Positions 47,615-55,823 are shown, numbered from the stretch's first letter. The stretch: 64,000 nucleotides of DNA from Pseudoalteromonas marina (GCF_000238335.3 NZ_AHCB03000007.1:1-64000), one strand, 5' to 3'. Program-made: numbers and translations. The notes: generated by a model not told the origin, from the sequence alone.

Positions 47615-48076
47615 TTAATCGTTAAACGTACTTGGCAACTCTACAAACTCAACCCAATATTTCCCAAGGGTTTTCATCAAATCAACTAAGCCATCAAAAG
47701 TAACAGGCTTAGTAATGTAAGAAGCTGCACCTAAGTTATACCCTTTAACCATATCTTCTTCTTGTTTCGATGTGGTTAAAATAACAACTGGAATCCCTTT
47801 TAAATTTGGGTTTGCTTTAATCGCCTCTAACGCCTCGCGGCCATCCATTCTTGGCATGTTCAAATCAAGTAAAATTAGCCCAGGACGCGGCGATACTTCT
47901 TTATCAGCAAACTTTCCTTTGCGCTCCAAATACTCAAGTAACTCAACACCATCTTCTACAAAGTGCAGCTCGTTAAGTACTCGGCTTTCAGCAAGTGCAT
48001 CTTGCGTTAATAAACGATCATCTTCGTCGTCGTCAGCCATTAAAATAGTAATTGGTTTAACTTTTGTGTAGGGCAT
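47615..48076 (-). CDS. Single-domain response regulator (Rcp1-like)
   Basis: 153 residues. Receiver with DDDEDD at 15-20, Asp71 in ILLDLNMPRMDGREA, and lysine in ITKPVTF. The insert before the phosphorylation site (KGKFADKEVSPRP) is typical of the Rcp1 group, which pairs with phytochrome-like kinases. Its start directly abuts the stop of the CHASE3 kinase gene, which strongly suggests they are a pair. Confidence 0.92.
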   Translation of the reverse strand: MPYTKVKPITILMADDDEDDRLLTQDALAESRVLNELHFVEDGVELLEYLERKGKFADKEVSPRPGLILLDLNMPRMDGREALEAIKANPNLKGIPVVILTTSKQEEDMVKGYNLGAASYITKPVTFDGLVDLMKTLGKYWVEFVELPSTFND

Positions 48077-49555
48077 TTAAGCCTCTCCTTGCAAAGTGAA
48101 AAGCGCAGCTTCCACTGGTAGTTTTATAATGAAGGTTGCACCTTCACCGTCTTTACTTTGAGCTGTAATAGTACCGCCATGGCGCTCTACAATCCGTCTG
48201 CACACAGAAAGACCAATACCTGTCCCTTTATATTGTGAGCGACCATGCAAACGCTGAAACGGTACAAATATTTTATCAGCATAGTCTTGAGAGAACCCTA
48301 TGCCATTATCCTTTATGGTAATTACTTGAAAGCTTAATTCCGCATTGTGATCTTCATTAAAAATAGCCTCATGTTCGTGACTAATTTTTATATGCGGACT
48401 CACATCTGGGCGTCTAAACTTAACCGCATTCGAGAGTAAGTTTAAAAAAAGTTGCTGCATTTGGCTTTTATCTGCTTGAATAACAGGCAACTCTGCCACT
48501 TCAATTTGTGCATCTGACTCTTTTATTGCAATCTCTAAGTCGCTAAGAATATCGTCAACTACTTCATTTAAGTTAGTATCATCAAAGTCTTTACCACGCG
48601 TAGTAACACGCGAAAACTCTAACAAGTCGTTAATTAAGTTCGACATTCGCTGTGCGGCGTTTTTCATACGGCCAATATAATCTAAGCCTTTTTCGCCTAA
48701 ATCATCTTTGAACATGGTTTCTAACCGGTCACTAAATGCTTGAATTTTACGCAGAGGTTCCTGCAAATCATGGCTTGCCACAAAAGCAAACTCTTCCAAC
48801 TCCCGGTTACTTCTGCTTAACTCGTCTGAATACAAGGTTAGCTCTTGCGTGCGTTCAGATACTTTACTAGCCAATGTTTCGTTTTGTTTCTCAAGATCAA
48901 ACCGATATTGAGCGGCATTTCTGAGGTTTAAGCGTGTCATTACAAACATGCCTATAATCAGTATTGCACTAGTAATAGCGGTAATCGCAAACGTAATTTT
49001 GGCCTCGTTTTTGATTTGAGCAAGCTTTGAAAAATGGCTCACTTTAAACAGTAATTCACGGTCTTGAATATCATTTACGCGTTCACGAATTTGCTTGTAA
49101 AGCTCTCTGCCGTTGTGGGTATTTAAAATAGCTAAAGCACGGCGCTCTTTATCATCAAGCGCTAAGTTAACTGTTTTTTTAAGCTCTTTAATTTTGCTTT
49201 CTGCCAGAACAAGTAGCTGTGCTATCCGCTCTGATTGGCCATCAATTTCCGAATGCAGTGATTTAACATGATCTATTTGTGCTTCTAACTGGCCAATTGC
49301 ATCGAAGTAAGGTGTAAGGTAATCATCTTCTTCCGTTAATAAATAGCCACGCTGCCCAGACTCAGCCTGTACAATAGATAAATGCAATTGCTCTATTGCC
49401 GAACTTAGCATGCTAGTGTTGTCTAAGCTTTTTTGTGTTTGGGTTAACCCTTGAATTGTATTTAATGCCAAAAATGCATTGCCCACAATAATAGATAACA
49501 CCACAACTATAAAAGCCGCCCACGTAACATTCGCTTTACCTTGTTGTTTTTGCAT
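48077..49555 (-). CDS. CHASE3-domain membrane histidine kinase
   Basis: 492 residues. Membrane helices at about 12-32 and 187-207 frame a helical CHASE3 sensor (AESGQRGYLLTEEDDYL is diagnostic). A coiled coil precedes HisKA with His262 in FAFVASHDLQEPLRKI, the phytochrome-type H-box. HATPase motifs NLLSNAVKF, DNGIGF and GTGIGLSVCRRIVERHGG are intact. It should phosphorylate the adjacent Rcp1-like receiver. The signal sensed by CHASE3 here is unknown. Confidence 0.93.
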   Translation of the reverse strand: MQKQQGKANVTWAAFIVVVLSIIVGNAFLALNTIQGLTQTQKSLDNTSMLSSAIEQLHLSIVQAESGQRGYLLTEEDDYLTPYFDAIGQLEAQIDHVKSLHSEIDGQSERIAQLLVLAESKIKELKKTVNLALDDKERRALAILNTHNGRELYKQIRERVNDIQDRELLFKVSHFSKLAQIKNEAKITFAITAITSAILIIGMFVMTRLNLRNAAQYRFDLEKQNETLASKVSERTQELTLYSDELSRSNRELEEFAFVASHDLQEPLRKIQAFSDRLETMFKDDLGEKGLDYIGRMKNAAQRMSNLINDLLEFSRVTTRGKDFDDTNLNEVVDDILSDLEIAIKESDAQIEVAELPVIQADKSQMQQLFLNLLSNAVKFRRPDVSPHIKISHEHEAIFNEDHNAELSFQVITIKDNGIGFSQDYADKIFVPFQRLHGRSQYKGTGIGLSVCRRIVERHGGTITAQSKDGEGATFIIKLPVEAALFTLQGEA

Positions 49556-49595
49556 GCTTATTTACTTTCCTGTTTGCGCATAAAACACGCTTTCA

Positions 49596-49805
49596 TCATT
49601 GTGAATCAACAATTTTTTGTAAGCTTTCACTGCATTGTTGGCAATTGCTAATAATTTTATTTAGTGCCTCGAGTGCCTTTTCTTTTGGCATATCGTTTTC
49701 AAGTACTAACTTAATTAGCTCAGCATTCATTGAAATACGATTTAAAGGGGCTCTTGCATCATGAACTAATTTATTAAGCGGCTCCGATTGATTGTTCTGT
49801 GTCAT
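49596..49805 (-). CDS. Stand-alone histidine phosphoacceptor (DHp-only) protein
   Basis: 69 residues from ATG 49805, with AGAGG upstream; the frame is open further left into the NtrC-type gene, but the ribosome site and gene spacing favour this start. The core reads NKLVHDARAPLNRISMNAEL, a HisKA H-box with His15, followed by a second helix. There is no ATPase domain, no receiver and no membrane segment. The residue four after His is Ala where kinases have Thr or Asn. It sits between the NtrC-type regulator and the CHASE3 kinase. A phosphotransfer or scaffold role is inference. Confidence 0.75.
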   Translation of the reverse strand: MTQNNQSEPLNKLVHDARAPLNRISMNAELIKLVLENDMPKEKALEALNKIISNCQQCSESLQKIVDSQ

Positions 49806-49818
49806 GTTACCTCTCAAC

Positions 49819-51162
49819 TTATTTATACTCGCCAATACCACCGTAAGCATTAAGGCGGTTATAAAGTGTTTTAGTGCTTATACCTAGCATTTGTGCGGCA
49901 AGTGTTTTATTCCCTTGTACCTTGTCGAGCGTTGCATGAATGAGCTCTTTTTCAACTTCTTCTATGGTTTGCCCAGCCGACACTGCGTTATCAGCACTTT
50001 GATTATTGACACGTGAAAATGGCGACTCTAGATTATCAGGCAGTGTCACTTCGCCTGATTTAGGGTCACTCATGATAAAGGCACGGTGAATAGCATGGCG
50101 AATTTCACGCACATTGCCCGGCCACTCATAACTTTGCAGCTCTTTAAGCTGTGCAGCAGTCCAACTAAATGCGGTGCCATTCTCATCGTTTAGCTGATCT
50201 AAAAATGCTTTTGCTAACAATGGAATATCGTCTTTTCGATCTCTTAAAGGCGGAATATCAATAGGAAACACTGCGAGTCTAAAGTAAATATCTTCACGAA
50301 TAACGTTGTTTTGAGCCAAGTCTTCTAACGTTCGGTTAGTTGCAGAGATTACTCGACAATTGGTTGGAATTTCTTTATTGCCCCCTACACGCGTTACTTT
50401 TTTAGTCTCAAGAACACGCAATAAATTAGGCTGCATATCAATTGGCATTTCGGTTACTTCATCTAGAAACAAAGTACCGTCGTTTGATTGCTCAAACACC
50501 CCTTCTTTGCGCGCAATTGCACCTGTAAATGCGCCTTTTTCATGGCCAAATAATTCACTGCCAATCAGCTCTTTCGAAAGTGCACCACAGTTACTAGCCA
50601 CTAATGGGCCTTCGCACTGGCTTGCATTGTGTATTGCCTGAGCCACAACTTCTTTACCTGCGCCACTTTCGCCCATTAACATGACATTGGCATTTGTTTT
50701 GGCTACTCGCTCAATCATATTGTACAGTTTGTGCATTGGCTCTGACTCACCAATTAAGCTGCCAAAATGACGCGTAATACCACTGGTTTTTGCCTTTTTA
50801 ACGGCTACTTTTTTAGGGCCATTTAAAACAAGCTCTAAATCTTCGCGTTGAAGGGGTTTTAGAAGGTGCCCAATATTAGGCTCACACATATCAGCCAATA
50901 TTCCCTTCACTGAAGGATGGCCCGATATGAGTGTAATTTTTGGAGACTGGCCAATTATTTTTAAGTGGTCAAGCAAATGAAGTCCGCTTCCATCAGGTAA
51001 CATGAAATCAAGTAACACATGATCAAAGGTATTATTTTCAAACCATTGGTGTGCTTCTTTTAAACTGGTTGCGGTGCTTATATTGTGGCCGAGGAATTCG
51101 ACTATGTGGCAAACAACGTCACTAAATTCAACGTCATCATCTACTAAAAGTATGTTTAACAT
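49819..51162 (-). CDS. NtrC-family sigma-54-dependent response regulator
   Basis: 447 residues. Receiver (about 1-118, Asp52 in LLDFMLPDGSG), AAA+ domain (about 135-370) with Walker A GESGAGKE (164-171) and the sigma-54 contact loop GAFTGA at 210-215, then a Fis-type helix-turn-helix at the C-terminus (KTLAAQMLGISTKTLYNRL). It should activate sigma-54 promoters when phosphorylated. It is the first gene of a minus-strand operon with the DHp protein, two kinases and a receiver. I could not find a sigma-54 target promoter in the window. Confidence 0.95.
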   Translation of the reverse strand: MLNILLVDDDVEFSDVVCHIVEFLGHNISTATSLKEAHQWFENNTFDHVLLDFMLPDGSGLHLLDHLKIIGQSPKITLISGHPSVKGILADMCEPNIGHLLKPLQREDLELVLNGPKKVAVKKAKTSGITRHFGSLIGESEPMHKLYNMIERVAKTNANVMLMGESGAGKEVVAQAIHNASQCEGPLVASNCGALSKELIGSELFGHEKGAFTGAIARKEGVFEQSNDGTLFLDEVTEMPIDMQPNLLRVLETKKVTRVGGNKEIPTNCRVISATNRTLEDLAQNNVIREDIYFRLAVFPIDIPPLRDRKDDIPLLAKAFLDQLNDENGTAFSWTAAQLKELQSYEWPGNVREIRHAIHRAFIMSDPKSGEVTLPDNLESPFSRVNNQSADNAVSAGQTIEEVEKELIHATLDKVQGNKTLAAQMLGISTKTLYNRLNAYGGIGEYK

Positions 51163-51384
51163 GATAAATCCCTGTTCTTTTTTTTTATTCTACGCATCCT
51201 AAGAACTAATTTAAAGGTGCGTATTGAGCTAATCTTTTAAAATAACTTAAATGATTTATTGTCCTATTATATCAACCCTCTATTTACGTAAGCTGAAAGC
51301 ATGACGATCACAATAAAAACAATTTTTATTTGCAAGTAACACTTATACAGCTGATATACTCGTATGTTAATAAAAGGAGATGAA

Positions 51385-51900
51385 ATGCAGCAATTAAAAA
51401 CCTTAATCCACTCTGGTATTAATATAAACCAAGGCACTCATTTCACACGTATTACCGCTCGTGCCATTGTAATAAAAAACAATAAAATATTACTTATGTA
51501 CACAAATCGTTATGAAGATTATAGCCTACCTGGCGGTGGTGTAGATGAGGGCGAAAGCATTGAACAAGGCTTAATTCGTGAGTTGAGCGAAGAAACCGGC
51601 GCTAAAAATATTACTGTGGTTAAAGATTTTGGTCTCTACGAAGAGTATCGCCCTTGGTATAAAAAAGACTTTGATATTATTCATATTAAATCGTATTGCT
51701 ACGTGTGTAATATTGCAGATGAATTTGGCAAAGCAAAATTAGAGCACTACGAGCAGCAAAATGGCATGACCGCAAAGTGGGTTGATATAAACGATGCAAT
51801 TGCACATAACGAACGCACATTAGCCAATAGTGAAAAACAAGGCCTTTCTATTTTACGAGAAACCTACCTGCTCAAACAAATTGCACAAACGCTATTTTAA
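51385..51900 (+). CDS. Nudix hydrolase
   Basis: 171 residues from ATG 51385, preceded by AAAGGAG; the frame is open seven codons further left. A perfect Nudix box (GX5EX7REUXEEXGU) lies in GGVDEGESIEQGLIRELSEE and the following TGA. The family hydrolyses nucleoside diphosphates linked to another moiety; the substrate cannot be read from the sequence. Flanked by the divergent phosphorelay operon and by an A/T-rich gap. Confidence 0.92.
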   Translation: MQQLKTLIHSGININQGTHFTRITARAIVIKNNKILLMYTNRYEDYSLPGGGVDEGESIEQGLIRELSEETGAKNITVVKDFGLYEEYRPWYKKDFDIIHIKSYCYVCNIADEFGKAKLEHYEQQNGMTAKWVDINDAIAHNERTLANSEKQGLSILRETYLLKQIAQTLF

Positions 51901-52115
51901 AGCCAAGTATAATTTATTAATCAGTTTGTAAATTTTGCACTGACTAGTACTTTTTACTTTATCTAATTTACAAAATTATAAATTAAAAAAGTAAAACAAG
52001 ACTTTAAAAATAAAATAGCCAATAACAATCAACAAGTTAAATAAAGTTCATTTCTGCAATTATATTGGCCTTTGATTTGCACCTATCTGCTTACATAAAT
52101 TGTAAGGAGATAGGA

Positions 52116-53495
52116 ATGAGCAATACAGTTAAAACGATTAATCCGGCAACTGAGCAAACCATCGATACCTACACGCTACTTTCTCAACATGAGGCTGAGC
52201 AAGTAATCGAAAAATCTCACGAAACATATTTAAAGTGGCGTTTAACGTCATTTAGCGAACGCGCAAAACATTTAAATGCCCTCGCAACACTTTTTGAAGA
52301 ACAAAAAGAAGCCATTGCTAAATTAATGACCGAAGAAATGGGTAAAGTTTACGAGCAAGGCTTTCAAGAAGTTGAACTATGTGCCGGAATTTGTCGTTAT
52401 ACAGCTGAAAACGGCCCACAAGTTTTAGCGGACGAAGAACGAGACATGGACGGTGGCCGCGCCATTATTAGTTACCAACCTACGGGCGTTTTATTAGGCA
52501 TTCAACCTTGGAACTTCCCGCTTTATCAAGTTATTCGCTACAGCGTAGCTAACATTATGGCCGGTAACACGACCGTGCTTAAGCACGCAGGTAACGTTTT
52601 TGGCATGGCTGAAAAAATCGAAGCTCTATTTAAACAAGCCGGTTTCCCGGAGCATTGCTTTAGCAATTTACTTATTGATGGTAAAACAGCAAGCAGCCTA
52701 ATTGCCCACAAAGCAATTAGCGGTGTAACCTTTACAGGCAGTGATGGTACGGGTAAAAAAGTAGCCGAAGAAGCCGGTAAACACGTTAAAAAAACAGTAC
52801 TGGAGCTTGGCAGTAACGATGCTTACTTAGTACTGGATGATGCCGATTTAGAACTTGCCGTTAAAACCTGTGTAACAGGACGTATGATCAACAACGGTGA
52901 AACCTGTGTATCAGCAAAACGTTTTGTTGTAGTTGAGTCACTTTACGATGACTTTAAAGCACAAATTAAAGAACAATTTGAAGCGTTAAAAATGGGCGAC
53001 CCCATGGCCGATGACACAGACCTTGGCCCAATGGCACGTGAAGATTTACGCGACGGTATTCATGACCAAGTCATGCAATCGGTTAAAGCAGGTGCAAATA
53101 TTGTAACGGGTGGTGAAATTCCATCGCAAACGGGTTACTACTACCCGCCTACTATTCTCGATAACTTATCGCCGGGTATGCCCGCATACGACGACGAATT
53201 ATTTGGCCCTGTCGCTTCACTTATTAAAGCAAAAGACAACGACGATGCTATGCGCATTGCCAACGACTCTCGCTATGGTTTAGGCGGGGGTATTTTTTCA
53301 AAGGATGAGAAAAAAGCCATCGAACTGGCTAAAAAGCACTTTGACACCGGTATGATCAACATTAACGGTTACGGCCTTGCACAGCCTAACCTACCGTTTG
53401 GTGGTGTTAAAGAAAGTGGCTACGGCCGAGAGCATGGTGGCTTTGGTATGCGCGAATTTGTGAATATTAAGAGCATTATGATTGCCAACGCATAA
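52116..53495 (+). CDS. NAD(P)-dependent aldehyde dehydrogenase, succinate-semialdehyde type
   Basis: 459 residues from ATG 52116 (MSNTVKTINPATEQ), preceded by AAGGAGATAGG. The frame extends further left but without signals. Catalytic Cys is in NNGETCVSAKRF and the Glu in KTVLELGSND. It resembles E. coli Sad/YneI (462 residues) in several blocks: PWNFPLYQVIRYSV, AGNTTVLKHAGNVFG and FGGVKESGYGREHG. Likely oxidises succinate semialdehyde or a similar small aldehyde. Ends with a strong terminator. Confidence 0.9.
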   Translation: MSNTVKTINPATEQTIDTYTLLSQHEAEQVIEKSHETYLKWRLTSFSERAKHLNALATLFEEQKEAIAKLMTEEMGKVYEQGFQEVELCAGICRYTAENGPQVLADEERDMDGGRAIISYQPTGVLLGIQPWNFPLYQVIRYSVANIMAGNTTVLKHAGNVFGMAEKIEALFKQAGFPEHCFSNLLIDGKTASSLIAHKAISGVTFTGSDGTGKKVAEEAGKHVKKTVLELGSNDAYLVLDDADLELAVKTCVTGRMINNGETCVSAKRFVVVESLYDDFKAQIKEQFEALKMGDPMADDTDLGPMAREDLRDGIHDQVMQSVKAGANIVTGGEIPSQTGYYYPPTILDNLSPGMPAYDDELFGPVASLIKAKDNDDAMRIANDSRYGLGGGIFSKDEKKAIELAKKHFDTGMININGYGLAQPNLPFGGVKESGYGREHGGFGMREFVNIKSIMIANA

Positions 53496-53543
53496 TACAA
53501 TGCAACATACCTGTTATTGAATAAAATAGCAGCAATAAATATG

Positions 53544-53579
53544 AAGCCTAAAAGCGAACTGCCGCTTTTAGGCTTTTTT
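53544..53579 (+). terminator. Terminator after the aldehyde dehydrogenase gene
   Basis: 13-bp stem AAGCCTAAAAGCG / CGCTTTTAGGCTT with a 6-base loop and a T6 tail. Confidence 0.93.
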
Positions 53580-53773
53580 ATGCTTAACAAATAAAAGCTC
53601 GCTAAGCGCTAATAATCAAAAATAGTTTAGCAAACATACACTGTTACAAATTTAGGGTTTTAAGCCAGCTTAATGGCTGCTAACTTATTTACTACTTATT
53701 AAATATTTCATAAAAAGCTGAGTGCCTTAATAGAAAAAGTCTCAATTAAGTAGAGCAGCATAAAGGATTAAAC

Positions 53774-53962
53774 ATGAATAAAACGATAAAAAAATTAGTC
53801 GTTATTGCAGCGGTTGCATTATCAGCAGGCGCTTTAGCACAAACCTACAATGCATATAACCACAAAAAAATGGCTGCCATTGAATGCGGTGGTGAACAAA
53901 ACATAAAAAGCGTTACAAGTAAAAAGTTTGAATGCATTGAGCAAGCTAGAAAAACACTATAA
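53774..53962 (+). CDS. Small exported protein, unknown
   Basis: 62 residues. A good signal peptide (MNKTIKKLVVIAAVALSAGALAQ) and AAAGGA upstream support a real gene. The mature part is about 40 residues and has two cysteines (IECGGEQ, FECIEQ) that could form a disulfide. It is preceded by 278 bases without a gene. No family recognised. It lies about 200 bases left of the first attC-like site and does not look like a cassette gene. Confidence 0.65.
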   Translation: MNKTIKKLVVIAAVALSAGALAQTYNAYNHKKMAAIECGGEQNIKSVTSKKFECIEQARKTL

Positions 53963-54162
53963 ATGCGACAAAATCTAAGCTTAAAAATAAGATAAAAACC
54001 CGAGGGTTGGCCTAAAAGGCAACGATGAATTCACAATGCAAAGCAGCCTTTACCAAGGTGAGCGCTAGTTTAGGAATAATAAGAGGAAACTTTCCTTTTT
54101 TCTACATGCTTAATAACCTACATTAAGCATAATATTTATAGCTGGCAATAAGTTACATTATT
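53963..54162. other. Non-coding stretch at the left border of the cassette array
   Basis: The 200 bases before the first attC-like structure contain no convincing gene, integrase fragment or attI-like site. The short inverted repeat GGTTGGCCTAAAAGGCAACG near 54005-54025 is not clearly functional. Confidence 0.5.
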
Positions 54163-54241
54163 TGCTAACAGTAAAAATTCATGAAATAAGGACCTTTTTA
54201 CGCAAATATGGGGAAAGTGTCCTTTGATTAAATTGTTATAC
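54163..54241 (+). repeat. Degenerate attC-like site at the left border (attC0)
   Basis: A TTGCTAAC box (54162-54169), an imperfect stem AAGGACCTTT / AAAGTGTCCTT and a GTTATAC core (54235-54241) have the order of an attC site. The stem is short and mismatched, so this may be a decayed attC or simply the recombination junction of the first cassette. Confidence 0.4.
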
Positions 54242-54261
54242 GTTTCAAAGGATTTGAGTTT

Positions 54262-54474
54262 ATGCGAACTAAAGTATTTCGAATTATAGCTTTTTTGCTG
54301 GGTTCATCATTCATCTTGCATGGAGTATTTATAGCTATTGTAGGAGAACCGACTGGGAATTCTGGAGTTGTCACTGTAATTACTAGTGTAGGATTAGGCT
54401 CAATATTCATATTCTATGCAGTAACTGGTTATTCCAGTATTTATAAATACTTTAAAGACCGGACGGTTAAATAA
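54262..54474 (+). CDS. Cassette 1: small membrane protein, 70 residues
   Basis: Begins MRTKVFRIIAFLLGSSFILHG, with two hydrophobic segments (about 7-28 and 38-57) separated by a short Gly/Thr-rich loop (EPTGNSG), and ends with a basic tail (YKYFKDRTVK). AAAGG lies about 11 bases upstream. The gene starts 27 bases after the cassette junction and its stop is at the edge of attC1. No family recognised. Expression may need read-through from the left. Confidence 0.68.
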   Translation: MRTKVFRIIAFLLGSSFILHGVFIAIVGEPTGNSGVVTVITSVGLGSIFIFYAVTGYSSIYKYFKDRTVK

Positions 54475-54578
54475 GCGTATAACAAGGGTTTTCAAGGCGG
54501 ACAAATTACAGTTGGTTTTTTGTTCGTGCCTCACTTATTTTAGCCAACTGCAATTTGCCGCTTAAAACGGCGTTATAA
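54475..54578 (+). repeat. attC1
   Basis: R'' box GCGTATAAC (54475-54483), stem L'' around TTTCAAGGCGGAC, long arm CAAATT.CAGTTGG pairing with CCAACTG.AATTTG, L' TTGCCGCTTAAAA, and R' CGGCGTTATAA (54568-54578). The R'' box is the reverse complement of cassette 1's own lead GTTATACG(T). Unpaired single bases between the arms look like the extrahelical bases that give attC its strand bias. Confidence 0.85.
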
Positions 54579-54581
54579 GCC

Positions 54582-54926
54582 ATGATGATCGAATTAGTTT
54601 TAATCTCAGCATTAGTATCATTTGTTAATACCGATACATATGAAGTAGATTCATGTATTGGTGAAAAATTTGCGTTAATCGAAACTGTGAATCCTCAATG
54701 GCCAATTCATTCTGAACGGATTTTAGGTATCGGTTACGTAGATATCAAAATTACCGTTAATGGTGAAGGTGAGGTTTTTGAGCGTCAAATAACTCGTTCT
54801 CACCCGAGAAGAATTTTTGATAGGCAAGCGCTTAGAGCCTTAACTAAATGGAAATTCAATGCCTCAAAGCACGAAGAACGTTGCTTTGAAGTAACTTTTA
54901 AATTTGATTTCGACAATTTTGAGTAA
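54582..54926 (+). CDS. Cassette 2: TonB C-terminal-domain protein
   Basis: 114 residues. A hydrophobic N-terminus (MIELVLISALVSFV) may be a signal peptide. The region from about 48 to the end, GYVDIKITVNGEGEVFERQI...FDRQALRALTKWKFN...FEVTFKFDF, follows the TonB C-terminal fold pattern: beta strand, helix ending in (K/A)W(K/R)F, beta strand. It lacks the Pro-rich periplasmic spacer and cytoplasmic segment of real TonB, so it probably is not an energy transducer. The start codon follows the cassette junction by only a few bases. Confidence 0.75.
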   Translation: MMIELVLISALVSFVNTDTYEVDSCIGEKFALIETVNPQWPIHSERILGIGYVDIKITVNGEGEVFERQITRSHPRRIFDRQALRALTKWKFNASKHEERCFEVTFKFDFDNFE

Positions 54927-54928
54927 AT

Positions 54929-55018
54929 GGCTTATAACAAGCCGTTTAACGAAAACGCCAGCAAACAACGCTGGCACGGACTCGCAAAAAGCGCTCGCCC
55001 GTTAACGGAGCGTTAGTT
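54929..55018 (+). repeat. attC2
   Basis: R'' box GGCTTATAAC (54929-54938) is the exact reverse complement of cassette 2's lead GTTATAAGCC (54572-54581). CCGTTTAACG pairs with CGTTAACGG, an internal GCCAGC / GCTGGC hairpin is included, and the R' core is GCGTTAG (55010-55016). Confidence 0.82.
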
Positions 55019-55034
55019 GTATTGGAGATAACAA

Positions 55035-55229
55035 TTGAATAAATGGAATAAAGGTAACAACATTAAAAGCCCCGTGGGTTTCGGAATTGCTATTGGTGTA
55101 GCCATAGGTTCAGGAATAGGAGTTGCAATGAATAACTTAGCCTTGGGCATGGGTGTTGGCATAGCTATCGGAGTTGCAATTGGCTTATCTATAAATAGCA
55201 AACAAGACGATGATGAGTCCGGCGAATAA
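55035..55229 (+). CDS. Cassette 3: glycine-rich small membrane protein, 64 residues
   Basis: Start is a TTG (55035) with GGAG seven bases upstream. The product begins MNKWNKGNNIKSPVGFG, then two hydrophobic segments rich in Gly and Ala with near-identical AIGVAIG patterns (about 18-32 and 41-54), and ends in an acidic tail (KQDDDESGE). The pattern of glycines every three to four residues suggests tight helix packing. No family recognised. Confidence 0.65.
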   Translation: MNKWNKGNNIKSPVGFGIAIGVAIGSGIGVAMNNLALGMGVGIAIGVAIGLSINSKQDDDESGE

Positions 55230-55256
55230 AAATCATACTCAACAAATTTACATGCA

Positions 55257-55375
55257 AACAACTAACAAGCGCTTCCAGTCTGACGCCAAAACCTCCGCGT
55301 TTTGTGTTACTCGCTGCGCTCAAACATTAACACAAAAACACTCCGACTTTGGCGCAGCTGAAGCGGGCGTTAGAT
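55257..55375 (+). repeat. attC3
   Basis: R'' box ACAACTAAC (55258-55266) is the reverse complement of cassette 3's lead GTTAGTTGT (55012-55020). Arms GACGCCAAA / TTTGGCG and GTTTTGTGTTA / TAACACAAAA make a long stem, with the R' core GCGTTAGAT (55367-55375). At about 117 bases it is the longest site here. Confidence 0.82.
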
Positions 55376-55388
55376 GCAAGGAGCATGA

Positions 55389-55823
55389 ATGAAGCCTTTT
55401 ATCAAATTTGAACAAGTATGGTGTGATGACGATATTACTGAGCTAAGAGTTACGGTTAATAACGGCTACTCTATTTTTTCAAATAAAGTTTATCTTGCAG
55501 CTACTGAGTTGGCAGAGCTACATGAAAGCCTATTAAGTTTTCGGACACACTATTATGGTGGCTTAAAAGATATTGACTTTGGCGCTTTCGGTTCTGAATA
55601 TGCTAATGGTGCTTTTAGTGCTCGGCTTCATTTCCCTAAGCCTGGAAACCTTCATATTTCAACAATGCAACAATCTGAGTTTTTCGACTTTAAAGGCAAA
55701 GAGGTAGCAAGCGAGGCTAAAATGTATCTAATTACTGAGCCAACGCTACTGGATAACTTTATCAACGAGTTAAAAAGTTTAAGTACAATGTCGTGTAAAG
55801 AAGCAGAGTTAGTTTGCACCTAA
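55389..55823 (+). CDS. Cassette 4: protein of unknown function, 144 residues
   Basis: Starts MKPFIKFEQVWCDDDITELR after AAGGAGC. It has no signal peptide or membrane helix and looks like a soluble mixed alpha/beta protein, with a YLAATELAELHESLLSF helix, a Gly/Phe-rich middle (DFGAFGSEYANGAFSARLHF) and a C-terminal helix with two cysteines. I do not recognise a family. It fills cassette 4 almost completely; the stop codon falls inside the R'' box of attC4. Confidence 0.75.
   Translation: MKPFIKFEQVWCDDDITELRVTVNNGYSIFSNKVYLAATELAELHESLLSFRTHYYGGLKDIDFGAFGSEYANGAFSARLHFPKPGNLHISTMQQSEFFDFKGKEVASEAKMYLITEPTLLDNFINELKSLSTMSCKEAELVCT

Noticed and set aside
53500..54240. Integron integrase gene or attI site left of the cassettes
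   Set aside because: No tyrosine-recombinase motifs in any frame here or right of the array, and no recognisable attI.
53963..54262. tRNA or attachment site next to the cassette array
   Set aside because: No cloverleaf or CCA end found; the array borders are cassette cores and an IS end rather than a tRNA.
54969..54990. Sigma-54 promoter (TGGCAC) near 54973
   Set aside because: The TGGCAC is part of the attC2 stem and the -12 half reads CGCA rather than TTGC.
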